Positions 15,791 to 23,960 of a DNA stretch of 64,000 nucleotides are shown here, piece by piece. The stretch spans positions 124,001 through 188,000 of the forward strand of contig NZ_LMWH01000266.1 of assembly GCF_001507435.1 (NCBI RefSeq). Direction: 5' to 3'. Made by a program: the position numbers and the translations under genes. The notes under the pieces were generated by a model. It was not told where the DNA came from. It was given only the letters and a program-made list of their open reading frames with translations, and searched no databases. The DNA is from Streptomyces sp. NRRL F-5122 (GTDB lineage: Bacteria; Actinomycetota; Actinomycetes; Streptomycetales; Streptomycetaceae). Positions within the stretch are counted from its first letter, which is position 1. Every line of letters begins with the position of its first letter.

Positions 15791-17110
15791 CTAGGCCCCG
15801 AGCGTCCGGCGCAGGTAGTCGTTCCCGAAACGGCGGTCCGGGTCGAGGCGGTCCCGCAGAGCGGTGAACTCCCCGAAGCGCGGATAGGCCTCCGCGAAGT
15901 AGTCCGCGTCCCGGGTGTGCACCTTGCCCCAGTGCGGGCGGCCGCCGTGGGCCGTGAATATCCGCTCGGCGGCGGTGAAGTAGGCCTGATACGACGTACC
16001 CCGGAACATGTGTACGGCGATGTACGCGCTGTCCCGTCCGGAAGCGGTGGAGAGCGTGATGTCGTCGGCCGGTGCGGTGCGGACCTCGACCGGGAAGCTC
16101 ACCCGAAGGGTTGAACGGTCGACCATGGCCTTGAGTTCACGCAGCGTCTCCGTCAGGGCCTCCCTGGGGACGGCGTACTCCATCTCCACGAACCGCACCC
16201 GGCGCGGCGAGGTGAACACCCTGTAGGCGATGTCGGTGTACGTACGGGCCGACAGGGCGCGACTGGAGACGCCGGCGATCGTCGGGACAGCGGCGGGAAC
16301 GGCACGGCCGACCCAATTGGCCACCTGGAAGACGCCGTTGGAGAGGAACTCGTCCTCGAACCAGCCGCTCAGCTGCCCGACCGGCTTCGGGGGACCGGCG
16401 CTTCGGTTGTTGCGCTTGGTGTTGGTGCTGCCCGTGTGCGGGAACCAGTAGAACTCGAAGTGCTCGTTCTCCGTCCACAGTTCGTCGAACTCGGCGAGGA
16501 CCCTGTCCAGGGGCATCGGCTCCTCGCGGGCGGTGAGCAGGAAGAGCGGCTCCACCGCGAAGGTGATCGCCGTGATGATCCCAAGCGCACCGAGGCCGAC
16601 GCGTGCGGCCGCGAAGACGTCCACGTTCTCCTTCTCGGAACAGGTCAGCACCGAGCCGTCCGCGGTGACCAGTTCGAGTCCCCTGACCTGGGCGGCGATG
16701 GAGGCCGAGTCGCGACCGGTGCCGTGGGTACCGGTGCTGGTGGCGCCGGAGACGGTCTGCTCCATGATGTCGCCCATGTTCGTGAGGGACAGTCCCTCAC
16801 GCGCGAGGGCGACGTTGAGCCTCTTGAGCGGGGTTCCCGCCTCGACGGTGACGGTGCCCGCCTCGCGGTCGATCCGGCGGATGCCCGTCAGCAGTTGAGG
16901 GCGGATCAGCACGCCGTCGGTCGCCGCGGTCGACGTGAAGGAGTGCCCGGTGCCGACCGCCTTCACCCTCAGGCCGTCCTCGGCCGCCTTGCGCACCGCG
17001 GCGGAGAGCTCCTCCACCGAGGCGGGGGCGACCTCTCGTACGGGGTGGGCGGTGACGTTCCCCGCCCAGTTACGCCACGTGCCGCTCTTCCCGCTCACTG
17101 TGGTGCTCAT
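15791..17110 (-). CDS. FAD-linked oxidase, D-arabinono-1,4-lactone oxidase / alditol oxidase family
   Basis: This 439-residue flavoprotein has an N-terminal FAD-binding domain (~15-185) with VGTGHSFTSTAATDG (~55) and SGATSTGTHGTG (~122), the GTHG motif of aldonolactone and alditol oxidases. The C-terminal ALO domain (~195-437) contains EFYWFPHT (~228) and HWGKVH (~398) near the active site. It likely oxidises a sugar lactone or polyol, giving hydrogen peroxide or reducing another acceptor. There is no signal peptide. GGGAGGG before ATG 17110 supports the start. The first 41 bases overlap the end of the MFS gene, so it is translated from the same transcript. Confidence 0.87.
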   Translation of the reverse strand: MSTTVSGKSGTWRNWAGNVTAHPVREVAPASVEELSAAVRKAAEDGLRVKAVGTGHSFTSTAATDGVLIRPQLLTGIRRIDREAGTVTVEAGTPLKRLNVALAREGLSLTNMGDIMEQTVSGATSTGTHGTGRDSASIAAQVRGLELVTADGSVLTCSEKENVDVFAAARVGLGALGIITAITFAVEPLFLLTAREEPMPLDRVLAEFDELWTENEHFEFYWFPHTGSTNTKRNNRSAGPPKPVGQLSGWFEDEFLSNGVFQVANWVGRAVPAAVPTIAGVSSRALSARTYTDIAYRVFTSPRRVRFVEMEYAVPREALTETLRELKAMVDRSTLRVSFPVEVRTAPADDITLSTASGRDSAYIAVHMFRGTSYQAYFTAAERIFTAHGGRPHWGKVHTRDADYFAEAYPRFGEFTALRDRLDPDRRFGNDYLRRTLGA

Positions 17111-18308
17111 GGGACCCTCCCCGCTGCGGAGCCGGCCTGCCGAGCCGGCGGTACCCGAGGAAACCGACCGCGACCGCGACGGCCCCGGACAGCGCCGGAA
17201 CCTCGTACCCGGCCTCCGCGCCGGCGGCATCGATCACCTTGCCGGCCACGGACGAGCCGATCGCGACGCCGACCGCGAGCCCGGTGGACACCCAGGTCAT
17301 TCCCTCGGTCAAGTGCGCGCGTGGTACGTGCCGCTCGATGAGGGCCATCGTCGTGATCATCGTGGGTGCGATGGACAGGCCCGCAACGAACAGCGCCACG
17401 GCCAGAGACGGCAAGTTTCCGACCAGTTGGAGGGGGATCATACTCACGGCCATCGCGCATATGCCCAGTAGCCATCTGCGTTCCGGCGCACCCGTGAAGC
17501 GCAGCAGCCCGAAGACCAGGCCGGCGGCGCAGGAACCCGCCGCGTACAGCGCCAGGACGACGCTCGCGGCCGCCTTGTGACCGAGTTCGTCGGCGAAGGC
17601 GACGGTGACCACGTCGACCGCGCCGAAGATCGCCCCGGTCGCCGTGAACGTGGCCACGAGAACCTGGAGTCCGGGGGAACGCAGCGCCGTCCCGCCGGTG
17701 TTCCGCTCCCCGGGGTGGCGTGCGGGTTCGGTGGAGCGCTGCGCGGTCAGCCAGAAGACGCCGGCGGCCAGGAAGCAGGCGGCGAGCAGGGGGCCGGCCT
17801 CCGGGAACCAGCTCGTGGACAGCCCGATCGAGATGATGGGCCCGAAGATGAAGCAGACCTCGTCGACCACCGACTCGAAGGAGTAGGCGGTGTGCAACTG
17901 CGGGGTGCCCCCGTAAAGGGCCGCCCAGCGGGCCCTGATCATGGCGCCGAGGCTCGGCACCGCGCCGATGCCGGCGGCGCACACGAACAGCGTCCAGTCC
18001 GGCCAGGTGAAGTGGGCGGCCAGCAGCAGACCGGCCGCGGCCAGCAGCGCGACGAGCGTCGCCGGGCGCAGCACCCGGCGCTGCCCGTGCCGGTCCACCA
18101 GGCGCGAGATCTGCGGCCCGATCGCGGCCGCGGACAGCGCGAGGGTGGCGGAGAGGGCGCCCGCGAGCCCGTAGCGCCCGGTGAGCTGCGAGATCATCGT
18201 CACCACGCCGATGCCCATCATCGACAGCGGCATCCGGCCCAGGAAGCCGGCGGCGGAGAAGCCCTTGGAGCCTGGGGCGGCGAACAGGGCGCGGTAGGGG
18301 CTGGGCAC
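17070..18308 (-). CDS. MFS transporter
   Basis: This 412-residue major facilitator has about 12 hydrophobic segments. The MFS loop motif DRHGQRRVLRP lies after helix 2 (~70-80). The cytoplasmic C-terminal tail is His/Glu-rich and ends EREERHVA. The substrate is unknown. A 41-base overlap with the downstream oxidase gene suggests a two-gene operon in which the transporter may supply or export the oxidase's substrate or product. The ATG at 18308 is 58 bases from a TTAGGCAACCCTAA-like stretch (18361-18374) in the gap before hemH. Confidence 0.85.
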   Translation of the reverse strand: MPSPYRALFAAPGSKGFSAAGFLGRMPLSMMGIGVVTMISQLTGRYGLAGALSATLALSAAAIGPQISRLVDRHGQRRVLRPATLVALLAAAGLLLAAHFTWPDWTLFVCAAGIGAVPSLGAMIRARWAALYGGTPQLHTAYSFESVVDEVCFIFGPIISIGLSTSWFPEAGPLLAACFLAAGVFWLTAQRSTEPARHPGERNTGGTALRSPGLQVLVATFTATGAIFGAVDVVTVAFADELGHKAAASVVLALYAAGSCAAGLVFGLLRFTGAPERRWLLGICAMAVSMIPLQLVGNLPSLAVALFVAGLSIAPTMITTMALIERHVPRAHLTEGMTWVSTGLAVGVAIGSSVAGKVIDAAGAEAGYEVPALSGAVAVAVGFLGYRRLGRPAPQRGGSHEHHSEREERHVA

Positions 18309-18474
18309 GGGGTCTCCGAAGCGTTCGGTAAGGCGCGAAATGCGAGCATGTGCCTTACGAGTTAGGCAACCCTAACGTATGCCGGGCAGAGGGCGCGCAC
18401 CAGTGTTCGGGCAGGCTCGGGTGGAGGCCGACGGCACGCGGCCGGGTGGCGGGGGTGTCGTCCGGGGCGGGTGG

Positions 18475-18480
18475 CAGGAT
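18475..18480 (+). promoter_or_regulatory. -10 box, leaderless promoter for ferrochelatase
   Basis: CAGGAT is followed by exactly 7 bases and ATG 18488. No Shine-Dalgarno sequence precedes the ATG, which fits leaderless translation. Confidence 0.45.
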
Positions 18481-18487
18481 CGTAGAC

Positions 18488-19615
18488 ATGCCCGATGCAC
18501 TGGATGCCAGCCCGTACGACGCCCTCTTGCTCCTCTCGTTCGGAGGCCCGGAGGGGCCGGACGACGTGGTCCCGTTCCTGGAGAACGTGACGAGGGGCCG
18601 GGGCATCCCCAGGGAGCGCCTGAAGGAGGTGGGGCAGCACTACTTCCTGTTCGGCGGGGTCAGCCCCATCAACGGCCAGAACCGCGCCCTCCTCGACGCC
18701 CTGCGCAAGGACTTCGCCGAGCACGGTCTGGGTCTGCCGGTCTACTGGGGCAACCGCAACTGGGCACCCTATGTGACGGACACCCTGCGCGAGATGGTCG
18801 CGGACGGGCACCGCCGCATCCTCGTCCTCGCCACCAGTGCCTACGCCTCCTACTCGGGCTGCCGTCAGTACCGCGAGGACCTCGCGGGCGCGCTGGCCGC
18901 CCTGGAGGAGGACGGCCGCCCGCTGCCGAGGATCGACAAGCTGCGGCACTACTTCAACCACCCCGGATTCCTGGAGCCCATGATCGAGGGTGTGCTGAAG
19001 TCCCTGGCCGACCTCCCCGAGGACGTCAGGGCCGGCGCGCACATCGCCTTCACCACCCACTCCATCCCGGACTCGGCGGCGGACACCTCGGGCCCCGTCG
19101 AGGGGCACGGAGAAGGCGGCGCGTACGTGCGGCAGCACCTGGACGTGGCACGGCTGATCGCGGACGCCGTGCGCGAGCGGACCGGGATCGAGCGTCCCTG
19201 GCGGCTCGTCTACCAGTCGCGCTCGGGCGCCCCGCACATCCCGTGGCTGGAGCCGGACATCTGCGACCACCTGGAGGAACTGCACGGTTCCGGTGTCCCG
19301 GCGGTCGTGATGGCGCCTATCGGGTTCGTCTCGGACCACATGGAGGTGCTGTACGACCTCGACACGGAGGCGAAGGCCAAGGCGGAGGAACTGGGGCTGC
19401 CGGTGCGCCGCTCGGCCACCGTCGGTGCCGACCCGCGCTTCGCCGCCGCCATCCGCGACCTGATCGTCGAGCGGGCCGCGACCGAGCGGGGGCAGCAGGT
19501 GACGCCCTGCGCGCTCGGCGCCCTCGGCCCGAGCCACAACGTCTGTCCGGTGGGGTGCTGCCCCGCCCGTGCCCCGCGTCCCGCCGCCGCGGGCGCCGAC
19601 AGTCCGTACGCGTGA
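18488..19615 (+). CDS. hemH: Ferrochelatase, coproporphyrin type
   Basis: This 375-residue enzyme inserts ferrous iron. In Actinobacteria the substrate is coproporphyrin III (the enzyme is also called CpfC). Family motifs are [19 protein letters not shown] (~13), [10 protein letters not shown] (~118), TTHSIPD (~192, catalytic His) and [16 protein letters not shown] (~278). A C-terminal Cys cluster ([20 protein letters not shown], ~340) probably holds the [2Fe-2S] cluster seen in actinobacterial enzymes. The stop overlaps an in-frame GTG of the next gene. ATG 18488 fits leaderless initiation. Confidence 0.94.
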   Translation: MPDALDASPYDALLLLSFGGPEGPDDVVPFLENVTRGRGIPRERLKEVGQHYFLFGGVSPINGQNRALLDALRKDFAEHGLGLPVYWGNRNWAPYVTDTLREMVADGHRRILVLATSAYASYSGCRQYREDLAGALAALEEDGRPLPRIDKLRHYFNHPGFLEPMIEGVLKSLADLPEDVRAGAHIAFTTHSIPDSAADTSGPVEGHGEGGAYVRQHLDVARLIADAVRERTGIERPWRLVYQSRSGAPHIPWLEPDICDHLEELHGSGVPAVVMAPIGFVSDHMEVLYDLDTEAKAKAEELGLPVRRSATVGADPRFAAAIRDLIVERAATERGQQVTPCALGALGPSHNVCPVGCCPARAPRPAAAGADSPYA

Positions 19616-19623
19616 GGAGCGCC

Positions 19624-20442
19624 GTGACCGAGCAGCCCCGGTCGTCCGACCGGCTGAAGAACGAACTTCTGGAGATCGCGCTGGAGGCCGCCACCCGGGC
19701 GGGCTCCTTCCTGCGCGACGCGCGGCCCGAGGACCTCGGAGTGGCCGCCACCAAGTCCAGTGCCATCGATGTGGTCACCGAGATGGACATCGCTGCCGAG
19801 AAGCTGATCACCGGGCTGATCTCCGACCGCCGGCCGGACGACGGCCTGCTCGGCGAGGAGGGGGCGAGCGTCGAGGGCAGCAGTGGTGTCGAATGGGTCA
19901 TCGACCCCATCGACGGCACGGTCAACTATCTGTACGGGCTGCCCAGTTGGGCCATCTCCATCGCTGCCCGCATGGACGGGGAGACGCTCGTCGGGGTGGT
20001 CCACGCGCCGATGCGCGGGGAGATCTTCCGGGCGGTCCTGGGGGAGGGAGCATTCGTGAATGACCGCGCCGCGCGTGTGCGACCCGCCTCGGAGCTGGGT
20101 CTCGCCCTGGTCAGCACCGGCTTCGGGTATCTCGCCGAGCGCAAGGCCCAGCAGGCCGAGGTGGCCCGGCTGCTGATCCCCGAGGTGCGGGACATCCGCC
20201 GGGGCGGCTCCGCGGCGATCGACCTGTGCGATGTGGCGGCCGGCCGTCTGGACGCGTACTACGAGCGGGGGCTGAATCCCTGGGACTACGCCGCGGGCGA
20301 CCTGATCGCCCGTGAGGCGGGCGCACTGACCGGCGGGCGCCCCGGAGAGCCGCTCTCCCCTGCGCTCACGGTCGCGGCGACTCCGGGCCTCTTCGCACAG
20401 CTCCAGGCCAGGCTGGACGAGCTGGGGGCCTGGCACGACTGA
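19624..20442 (+). CDS. Inositol monophosphatase family protein
   Basis: This 272-residue Mg-dependent, Li-sensitive-type sugar phosphatase has LGEEGA (~76-81) with the metal Glu, DPIDGTVNY (94-102) with metal and activating residues, and NPWDYAAG (~216) with the last Asp. It may act on inositol phosphate, histidinol phosphate or another phosphate ester. GTG 19624 lies just behind GAGGAG; the GTG at 19612, overlapping the ferrochelatase stop, is also in frame. The near-zero spacing to hemH implies one transcript. Confidence 0.88.
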   Translation: MTEQPRSSDRLKNELLEIALEAATRAGSFLRDARPEDLGVAATKSSAIDVVTEMDIAAEKLITGLISDRRPDDGLLGEEGASVEGSSGVEWVIDPIDGTVNYLYGLPSWAISIAARMDGETLVGVVHAPMRGEIFRAVLGEGAFVNDRAARVRPASELGLALVSTGFGYLAERKAQQAEVARLLIPEVRDIRRGGSAAIDLCDVAAGRLDAYYERGLNPWDYAAGDLIAREAGALTGGRPGEPLSPALTVAATPGLFAQLQARLDELGAWHD

Positions 20443-20777
20443 GGCCGCGACGCGCCGATTGGACGGGCTGCGGAAAAAACTCCGCGATGCCACCCGATCG
20501 GACGGGGCGGGCTGGGCCGTACGGGGTACGCGGCGCCGGCGCGCCGATCATGGACCGCCCGCGGCGGCAGGACGGCGGTAGGACGGCCGACCGGGTGAGC
20601 GCGGCCCGGAACGGCCCGAAGGCCTCGGCCGCACGGGTGAGGCGTGTGCGCCGTCCAGGACCGGCGGTACAGCCTTCCAGGGCCCCGGACAAGGGACGGC
20701 CGGGCGTGCCCGCCTCGCGCAGAACACGGAGCGGGCCCCGGCCTGGATCTGCCCGGGGCCCGCTCCGCGCGAGCTGA
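20443..20777. other. Intergenic region between IMPase and a small convergent gene
   Basis: This 335-base stretch is GC-rich with no convincing gene. Its far end carries the terminator of the small minus-strand gene. No separate terminator for the ferrochelatase-IMPase operon is obvious. Confidence 0.4.
20727..20767 (-). terminator. Strong hairpin terminator
   Basis: A 15-bp perfect stem (20727-20741 with 20753-20767; arm CGGAGCGGGCCCCGG) has an 11-base loop. It lies 10 bases after the small gene's stop on the minus strand and could also end the IMPase transcript. Confidence 0.75.
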
Positions 20778-20951
20778 TCAGACGCGTGTCGCGCCGACTT
20801 CCACACCGTGCTCGGCGGCAAGGCGGTGCAGGTCGTCGAGCTCCGACTGTTCGACCTCCGCGAGGAAGTCGTCGCCGGTTTCGCGGGCCCGCGTCAGGTC
20901 GGACTCGGTAGCCCGTATGCGCTGCAGAAGTCCTGCGGTGAATGCGTCCAT
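20778..20951 (-). CDS. Small hypothetical protein (57 aa)
   Basis: This 57-residue protein starts MDAFTAGLLQRIRATESD. It is predicted to be almost entirely helical, with acidic and basic heptad-like spacing (coiled coil, residues ~8-50), and has no Cys, signal or membrane segment. GAGGGGG before ATG 20951 is a good ribosome site, codon use is typical, and a strong terminator follows. Those points support a real gene. I do not recognise the family. It is divergent from cutR. Confidence 0.65.
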   Translation of the reverse strand: MDAFTAGLLQRIRATESDLTRARETGDDFLAEVEQSELDDLHRLAAEHGVEVGATRV

Positions 20952-21364
20952 GCTGCGCCCCCTCGTCGTGGGTCGTGGGTGGGTGGCACGGGGGTGTGCC
21001 CTTCGGAAGGGGCGATCACGTCTTCTGGGTGCCCAGCGCTGCCCTGGCTGGGCGGCGACGGTGCCGGACACCCACGCCCGCTCTACGGGAAGTCGAGCAG
21101 CCGACCACATGGTGGTGTGCCACATGCAGAGCGTGATCGCGGGGTGTAAAGCCGTCCTCCCCCCGCTCCCTTCCGTGGAAACCTCAACCCTCCGAGAAAA
21201 TTTCTCATTCCCGGACCCCTCGGACGGGCTTCCCGCGTTCGCCCGGCCGTCTTACAGCCGGTTTACGGCCGAAAAGGGCAGGATGGAGCCCTCATCCATG
21301 ACAGACCCGTCCGTGGGCTGCCCGCAGCAGGGCTACGCGGGTGGACACAGGAAGGACCAGCGAC
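20952..21364. other. Divergent region upstream of cutR
   Basis: This 413-base non-coding region holds the AT-rich perfect inverted repeat GAGAAA-A-TTTCTC at 21194-21206. The imperfect tandem repeat TTACAGCCGG / TTTACGGCCG lies at 21252-21271. A CAGGAT hexamer at 21279-21284 could be the -10 box of cutRS. The ribosome site AGGAAGGA for cutR is near 21349. Confidence 0.45.
21194..21206. repeat. AT-rich inverted repeat, possible operator
   Basis: GAGAAA and TTTCTC flank a single A. This is an unusually AT-rich perfect palindrome for this DNA. It lies about 80 bases upstream of the likely cutR -10 region and 243 bases upstream of the small divergent gene. Confidence 0.4.
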
Positions 21365-22018
21365 GTGCGCGTACTCGTCGTCGAGGACGAGCAGCTGCTC
21401 GCCGATGCGGTGGCCACCGGACTGCGCCGGGAGGCCATGGCCGTCGACGTCGTGTACGACGGCGCGGCGGCCCTGGAGCGCATCGGCGTGAACGACTACG
21501 ACGTCGTCGTCCTCGACCGGGACCTGCCGGTCGTGCACGGCGACGACGTGTGCCGCAAGATCGTCGAACTCGGCATGCCGACCCGGGTGCTGATGCTCAC
21601 CGCCTCGGGTGACGTCAGCGACCGCGTGGAGGGCCTGGAGATCGGCGCCGACGACTACCTGCCGAAGCCGTTCGCGTTCAGCGAGCTCATCGCGCGCGTG
21701 CGCGCCCTCGGCAGGCGTACGAGCGTGCCGCTGCCGCCCGTGCTGGAGCGTGCCGGGATCAAGCTCGACCCCAACCGCCGCGAGGTGTTCCGCGACGGCA
21801 AGGAGGTCCAGCTGGCGCCCAAGGAGTTCGCGGTCCTCGAGGTGCTGATGCGCAGCGAGGGCGCCGTCGTCTCGGCCGAGCAGCTCCTGGAGAAGGCCTG
21901 GGACGAGAACACCGACCCCTTCACCAACGTCGTGCGTGTGACGGTCATGACCCTGCGCCGCAAGCTCGGTGAGCCGGCGGTCATCGTCACCGTGCCCGGC
22001 TCGGGATACCGGATCTGA
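21365..22018 (+). CDS. cutR: Response regulator CutR (OmpR/PhoB family)
   Basis: This 217-residue response regulator has a receiver domain (1-~115) with the acidic pair Glu7/Asp8, phospho-acceptor Asp51 (VVVLDRDLP) and Lys near residue 101 (DYLPKPF). A winged-helix DNA-binding domain follows (~125-215, VRVTVMTLRRKLG). GTG 21365 is chosen because AGGAAGGA lies 8 bases upstream and the protein then begins directly at VRVLVVEDE; a GTG at 21341 would add eight non-conserved residues. The stop shares one base with the cutS ATG (TGATG). Length and neighbourhood match CutR of S. lividans/S. coelicolor. Confidence 0.92.
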   Translation: MRVLVVEDEQLLADAVATGLRREAMAVDVVYDGAAALERIGVNDYDVVVLDRDLPVVHGDDVCRKIVELGMPTRVLMLTASGDVSDRVEGLEIGADDYLPKPFAFSELIARVRALGRRTSVPLPPVLERAGIKLDPNRREVFRDGKEVQLAPKEFAVLEVLMRSEGAVVSAEQLLEKAWDENTDPFTNVVRVTVMTLRRKLGEPAVIVTVPGSGYRI

Positions 22019-23256
22019 TGACTGTGGCCACCACACCCGCGCCGCCCACGGCGCCGCCCAGGCCCACCTGGGACCCCCGCAGGCCGGAACCCCCGTTCCC
22101 CTGGCTGCGCCCGACCATCCGCATAAGGCTCACCCTGCTGTACGGCGGCATGTTCCTGATCGCCGGCATCCTGCTGCTGTCGATCATCTATCTGTTCGCC
22201 GCACACGCACTCAACGTGGGCAGCGATCTGCCGTTCAAGATCCTTTCGGGCCAGGTCGCCAGCGACACCTGCAACTTCCCGTCGTCCCCGACGGCGAACG
22301 AACTCAACAACGCGATGAACGCCTGCGTGAACGAACAGCGCCAGCACGCGCTGGACAATCTGCTCAGCCGCTCGCTGCTGGCCCTGCTCGGCCTCGCCGT
22401 GATCGCCTTCGCCTTCGGGTACGCGATGGCGGGCCGTGTCCTGTCGCCGCTCGGCCGGATCACCCGGACCGCCCGCGCGGTGGCCGGATCCGACCTGTCC
22501 CGCCGGATCGAGCTGGACGGCCCGGACGACGAGCTCAAGGAGCTGGCCGACACCTTCGACGACATGCTCGAGCGGCTGCAGCGGGCGTTCACGGCCCAGC
22601 AGCGGTTCGTCGGCAACGCCTCGCACGAGCTGCGCACCCCGCTCGCGATCAACCGCACACTCCTGGAGGTGCACCTGTCCGATCCGGGGGCCCCCGTGGA
22701 GCTCCAGCAGCTCGGCAGGACCCTGCTGGCGACCAACGAGCGCAGCGAGCAGCTCGTGGAGGGGCTGCTGCTGCTCGCCCGCAGCGACAACCAGATCGTC
22801 GAGCGCAAGCCCGTCGACCTGGCGGAGGTGGCCGCGCAGGCCGTGGACCAGGTGCATGCCGAGGCGGAGGCCAAGGGCGTCGAGCTCCGCGGTGACCGCG
22901 CCCCGGCGGTCGTCCAGGGCAACGGGGTCCTGCTGGAGCGGATCGCGCTGAACCTCGTGCAGAACGCGGTCCGTTACAACATCCCCAAGGACGGCTGGGT
23001 CGATGTGACGACCCAGCTCCAGCACGGTCAGGCGGTCCTGGTGGTCGCCAACACCGGACCGATGGTCCCGGCCTACGAGATCGACAACCTCTTCGAGCCC
23101 TTCACACGGCTGCGTACGGAGCGAACGGGCAGCGACAAGGGTGTGGGCCTCGGCCTGTCCATCGCGAGGTCCGTGGCGCGCGCCCACGGCGGTCACATCA
23201 CCGCGCAGCCCCGGGAGGGGGGTGGCCTCGTGATGCGCGTCGTCCTGCCCGTCTGA
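22018..23256 (+). CDS. cutS: Sensor histidine kinase CutS
   Basis: This 412-residue membrane sensor has a proline-rich N-terminus (1-32), TM1 at ~38-62, a short extracellular loop at ~63-117 and TM2 at ~118-138. These are followed by HAMP (~139-192), HisKA with His203 (NASHELRTP) and HATPase (N box NAVRYN, G box GVGLGLS). The outside loop contains just two cysteines, Cys85 and Cys103, consistent with work describing CutS as a thiol/disulfide-sensing kinase linked to secretion and copper stress. It is coupled to cutR. No cut-specific target gene such as an HtrA-type protease is adjacent. Confidence 0.92.
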   Translation: MTVATTPAPPTAPPRPTWDPRRPEPPFPWLRPTIRIRLTLLYGGMFLIAGILLLSIIYLFAAHALNVGSDLPFKILSGQVASDTCNFPSSPTANELNNAMNACVNEQRQHALDNLLSRSLLALLGLAVIAFAFGYAMAGRVLSPLGRITRTARAVAGSDLSRRIELDGPDDELKELADTFDDMLERLQRAFTAQQRFVGNASHELRTPLAINRTLLEVHLSDPGAPVELQQLGRTLLATNERSEQLVEGLLLLARSDNQIVERKPVDLAEVAAQAVDQVHAEAEAKGVELRGDRAPAVVQGNGVLLERIALNLVQNAVRYNIPKDGWVDVTTQLQHGQAVLVVANTGPMVPAYEIDNLFEPFTRLRTERTGSDKGVGLGLSIARSVARAHGGHITAQPREGGGLVMRVVLPV

Positions 23257-23650
23257 GGCGCGTCGGCCACGCCCGGTCCCGTGTTCGCTTTGCGCGGAAT
23301 TTTCAAGCCCAGCATGTGGGCCGACCATGTGTGATCGATCACAACGCCACCTTTCCGGCCATCTACTCTCCGTGATCCGACGGAGGCCTATAAAGCCGGA
23401 AAATCCGGGTTTTCCCGGGCCTTGATCACGGGAAGTACACGGGGAGATGCCTTTGATGTGCGGCATGCGGACCGTGTACGGTCCCGTTCGCCATCCAAGC
23501 CGATCACTCTTGAGGAGTTCGGTTGGGTGTCGATTGAGTAACAGACCTTGATGTGAGGCAAAATCTCCGCCTCGAGGCGGGCACAAGTCCGGCCTCTCAC
23601 GCGTTACGTGCGCTGGAGACACCCGCAGACACCCAGAGGGGGAGAGCGAA
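23257..23650. other. Regulatory-looking region between cutS and DUF4193
   Basis: This 394-base non-coding stretch is less GC-rich than its surroundings. It contains the palindrome TGTGATCGATCACA (23330-23343), the repeat GGAAAA-TCCGGG-TTTTCC (23398-23415) and the palindrome CCGCCTCGAGGCGG (23567-23580). The ribosome site GGGGGAGAG is at 23639-23647. I could not fix a promoter with normal spacing. A short frame on the minus strand has no support. Confidence 0.5.
23330..23343. promoter_or_regulatory. Perfect palindrome TGTGATCGATCACA, possible operator
   Basis: The half-sites TGTGA/TCACA match Crp-type half-sites but are 4 rather than 6 bases apart, so this is a Crp-like variant or another factor's site. 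It lies 308 bases before the DUF4193 start. Confidence 0.4.
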
Positions 23651-23947
23651 ATGGCAACCGATTACGACACCCCACGCAAGACCGACGACGATGTCGACTC
23701 CGACAGCCTTGAGGAGCTGAAGGCCAGGAGGAACGACAAGTCCGCCTCCGCGGTGGACGTCGACGAGTTCGAGGCCGCCGAAGGCCTGGAACTCCCGGGC
23801 GCCGACCTCTCGAACGAGGAGTTGGCCGTCCGTGTACTGCCGAAGCAGCAGGACGAGTTCACCTGCATGAGCTGCTTCCTGGTCCACCACCGCAGCCAGC
23901 TGGCCCGGGAGAAGAACGGTCAGCCGATCTGTCGCGACTGCGACTGA
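23651..23947 (+). CDS. DUF4193 family protein
   Basis: This 98-residue conserved actinobacterial protein has an acidic N-terminal half. Its C-terminal half ends in FTCMSCFLVHHRSQ...ICRDCD, a CxxC...CxxC zinc-ribbon pattern at ~75-97. The function is unknown. Acidic N-terminus plus zinc ribbon would fit a small protein that binds RNA polymerase or ribosomes, but that is inference only. GGGGGAGAG before ATG 23651 is a strong ribosome site. It has a long regulatory-looking leader region and is followed 13 bases later by the next gene. Confidence 0.88.
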   Translation: MATDYDTPRKTDDDVDSDSLEELKARRNDKSASAVDVDEFEAAEGLELPGADLSNEELAVRVLPKQQDEFTCMSCFLVHHRSQLAREKNGQPICRDCD

Positions 23948-23960
23948 GGCGGGGTCGGCC

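Noticed and set aside
23388-23600. 70-codon frame on the minus strand in the region upstream of DUF4193
   Set aside because: It is not preceded by a ribosome site and runs through the regulatory palindromes, so the open frame is likely chance.
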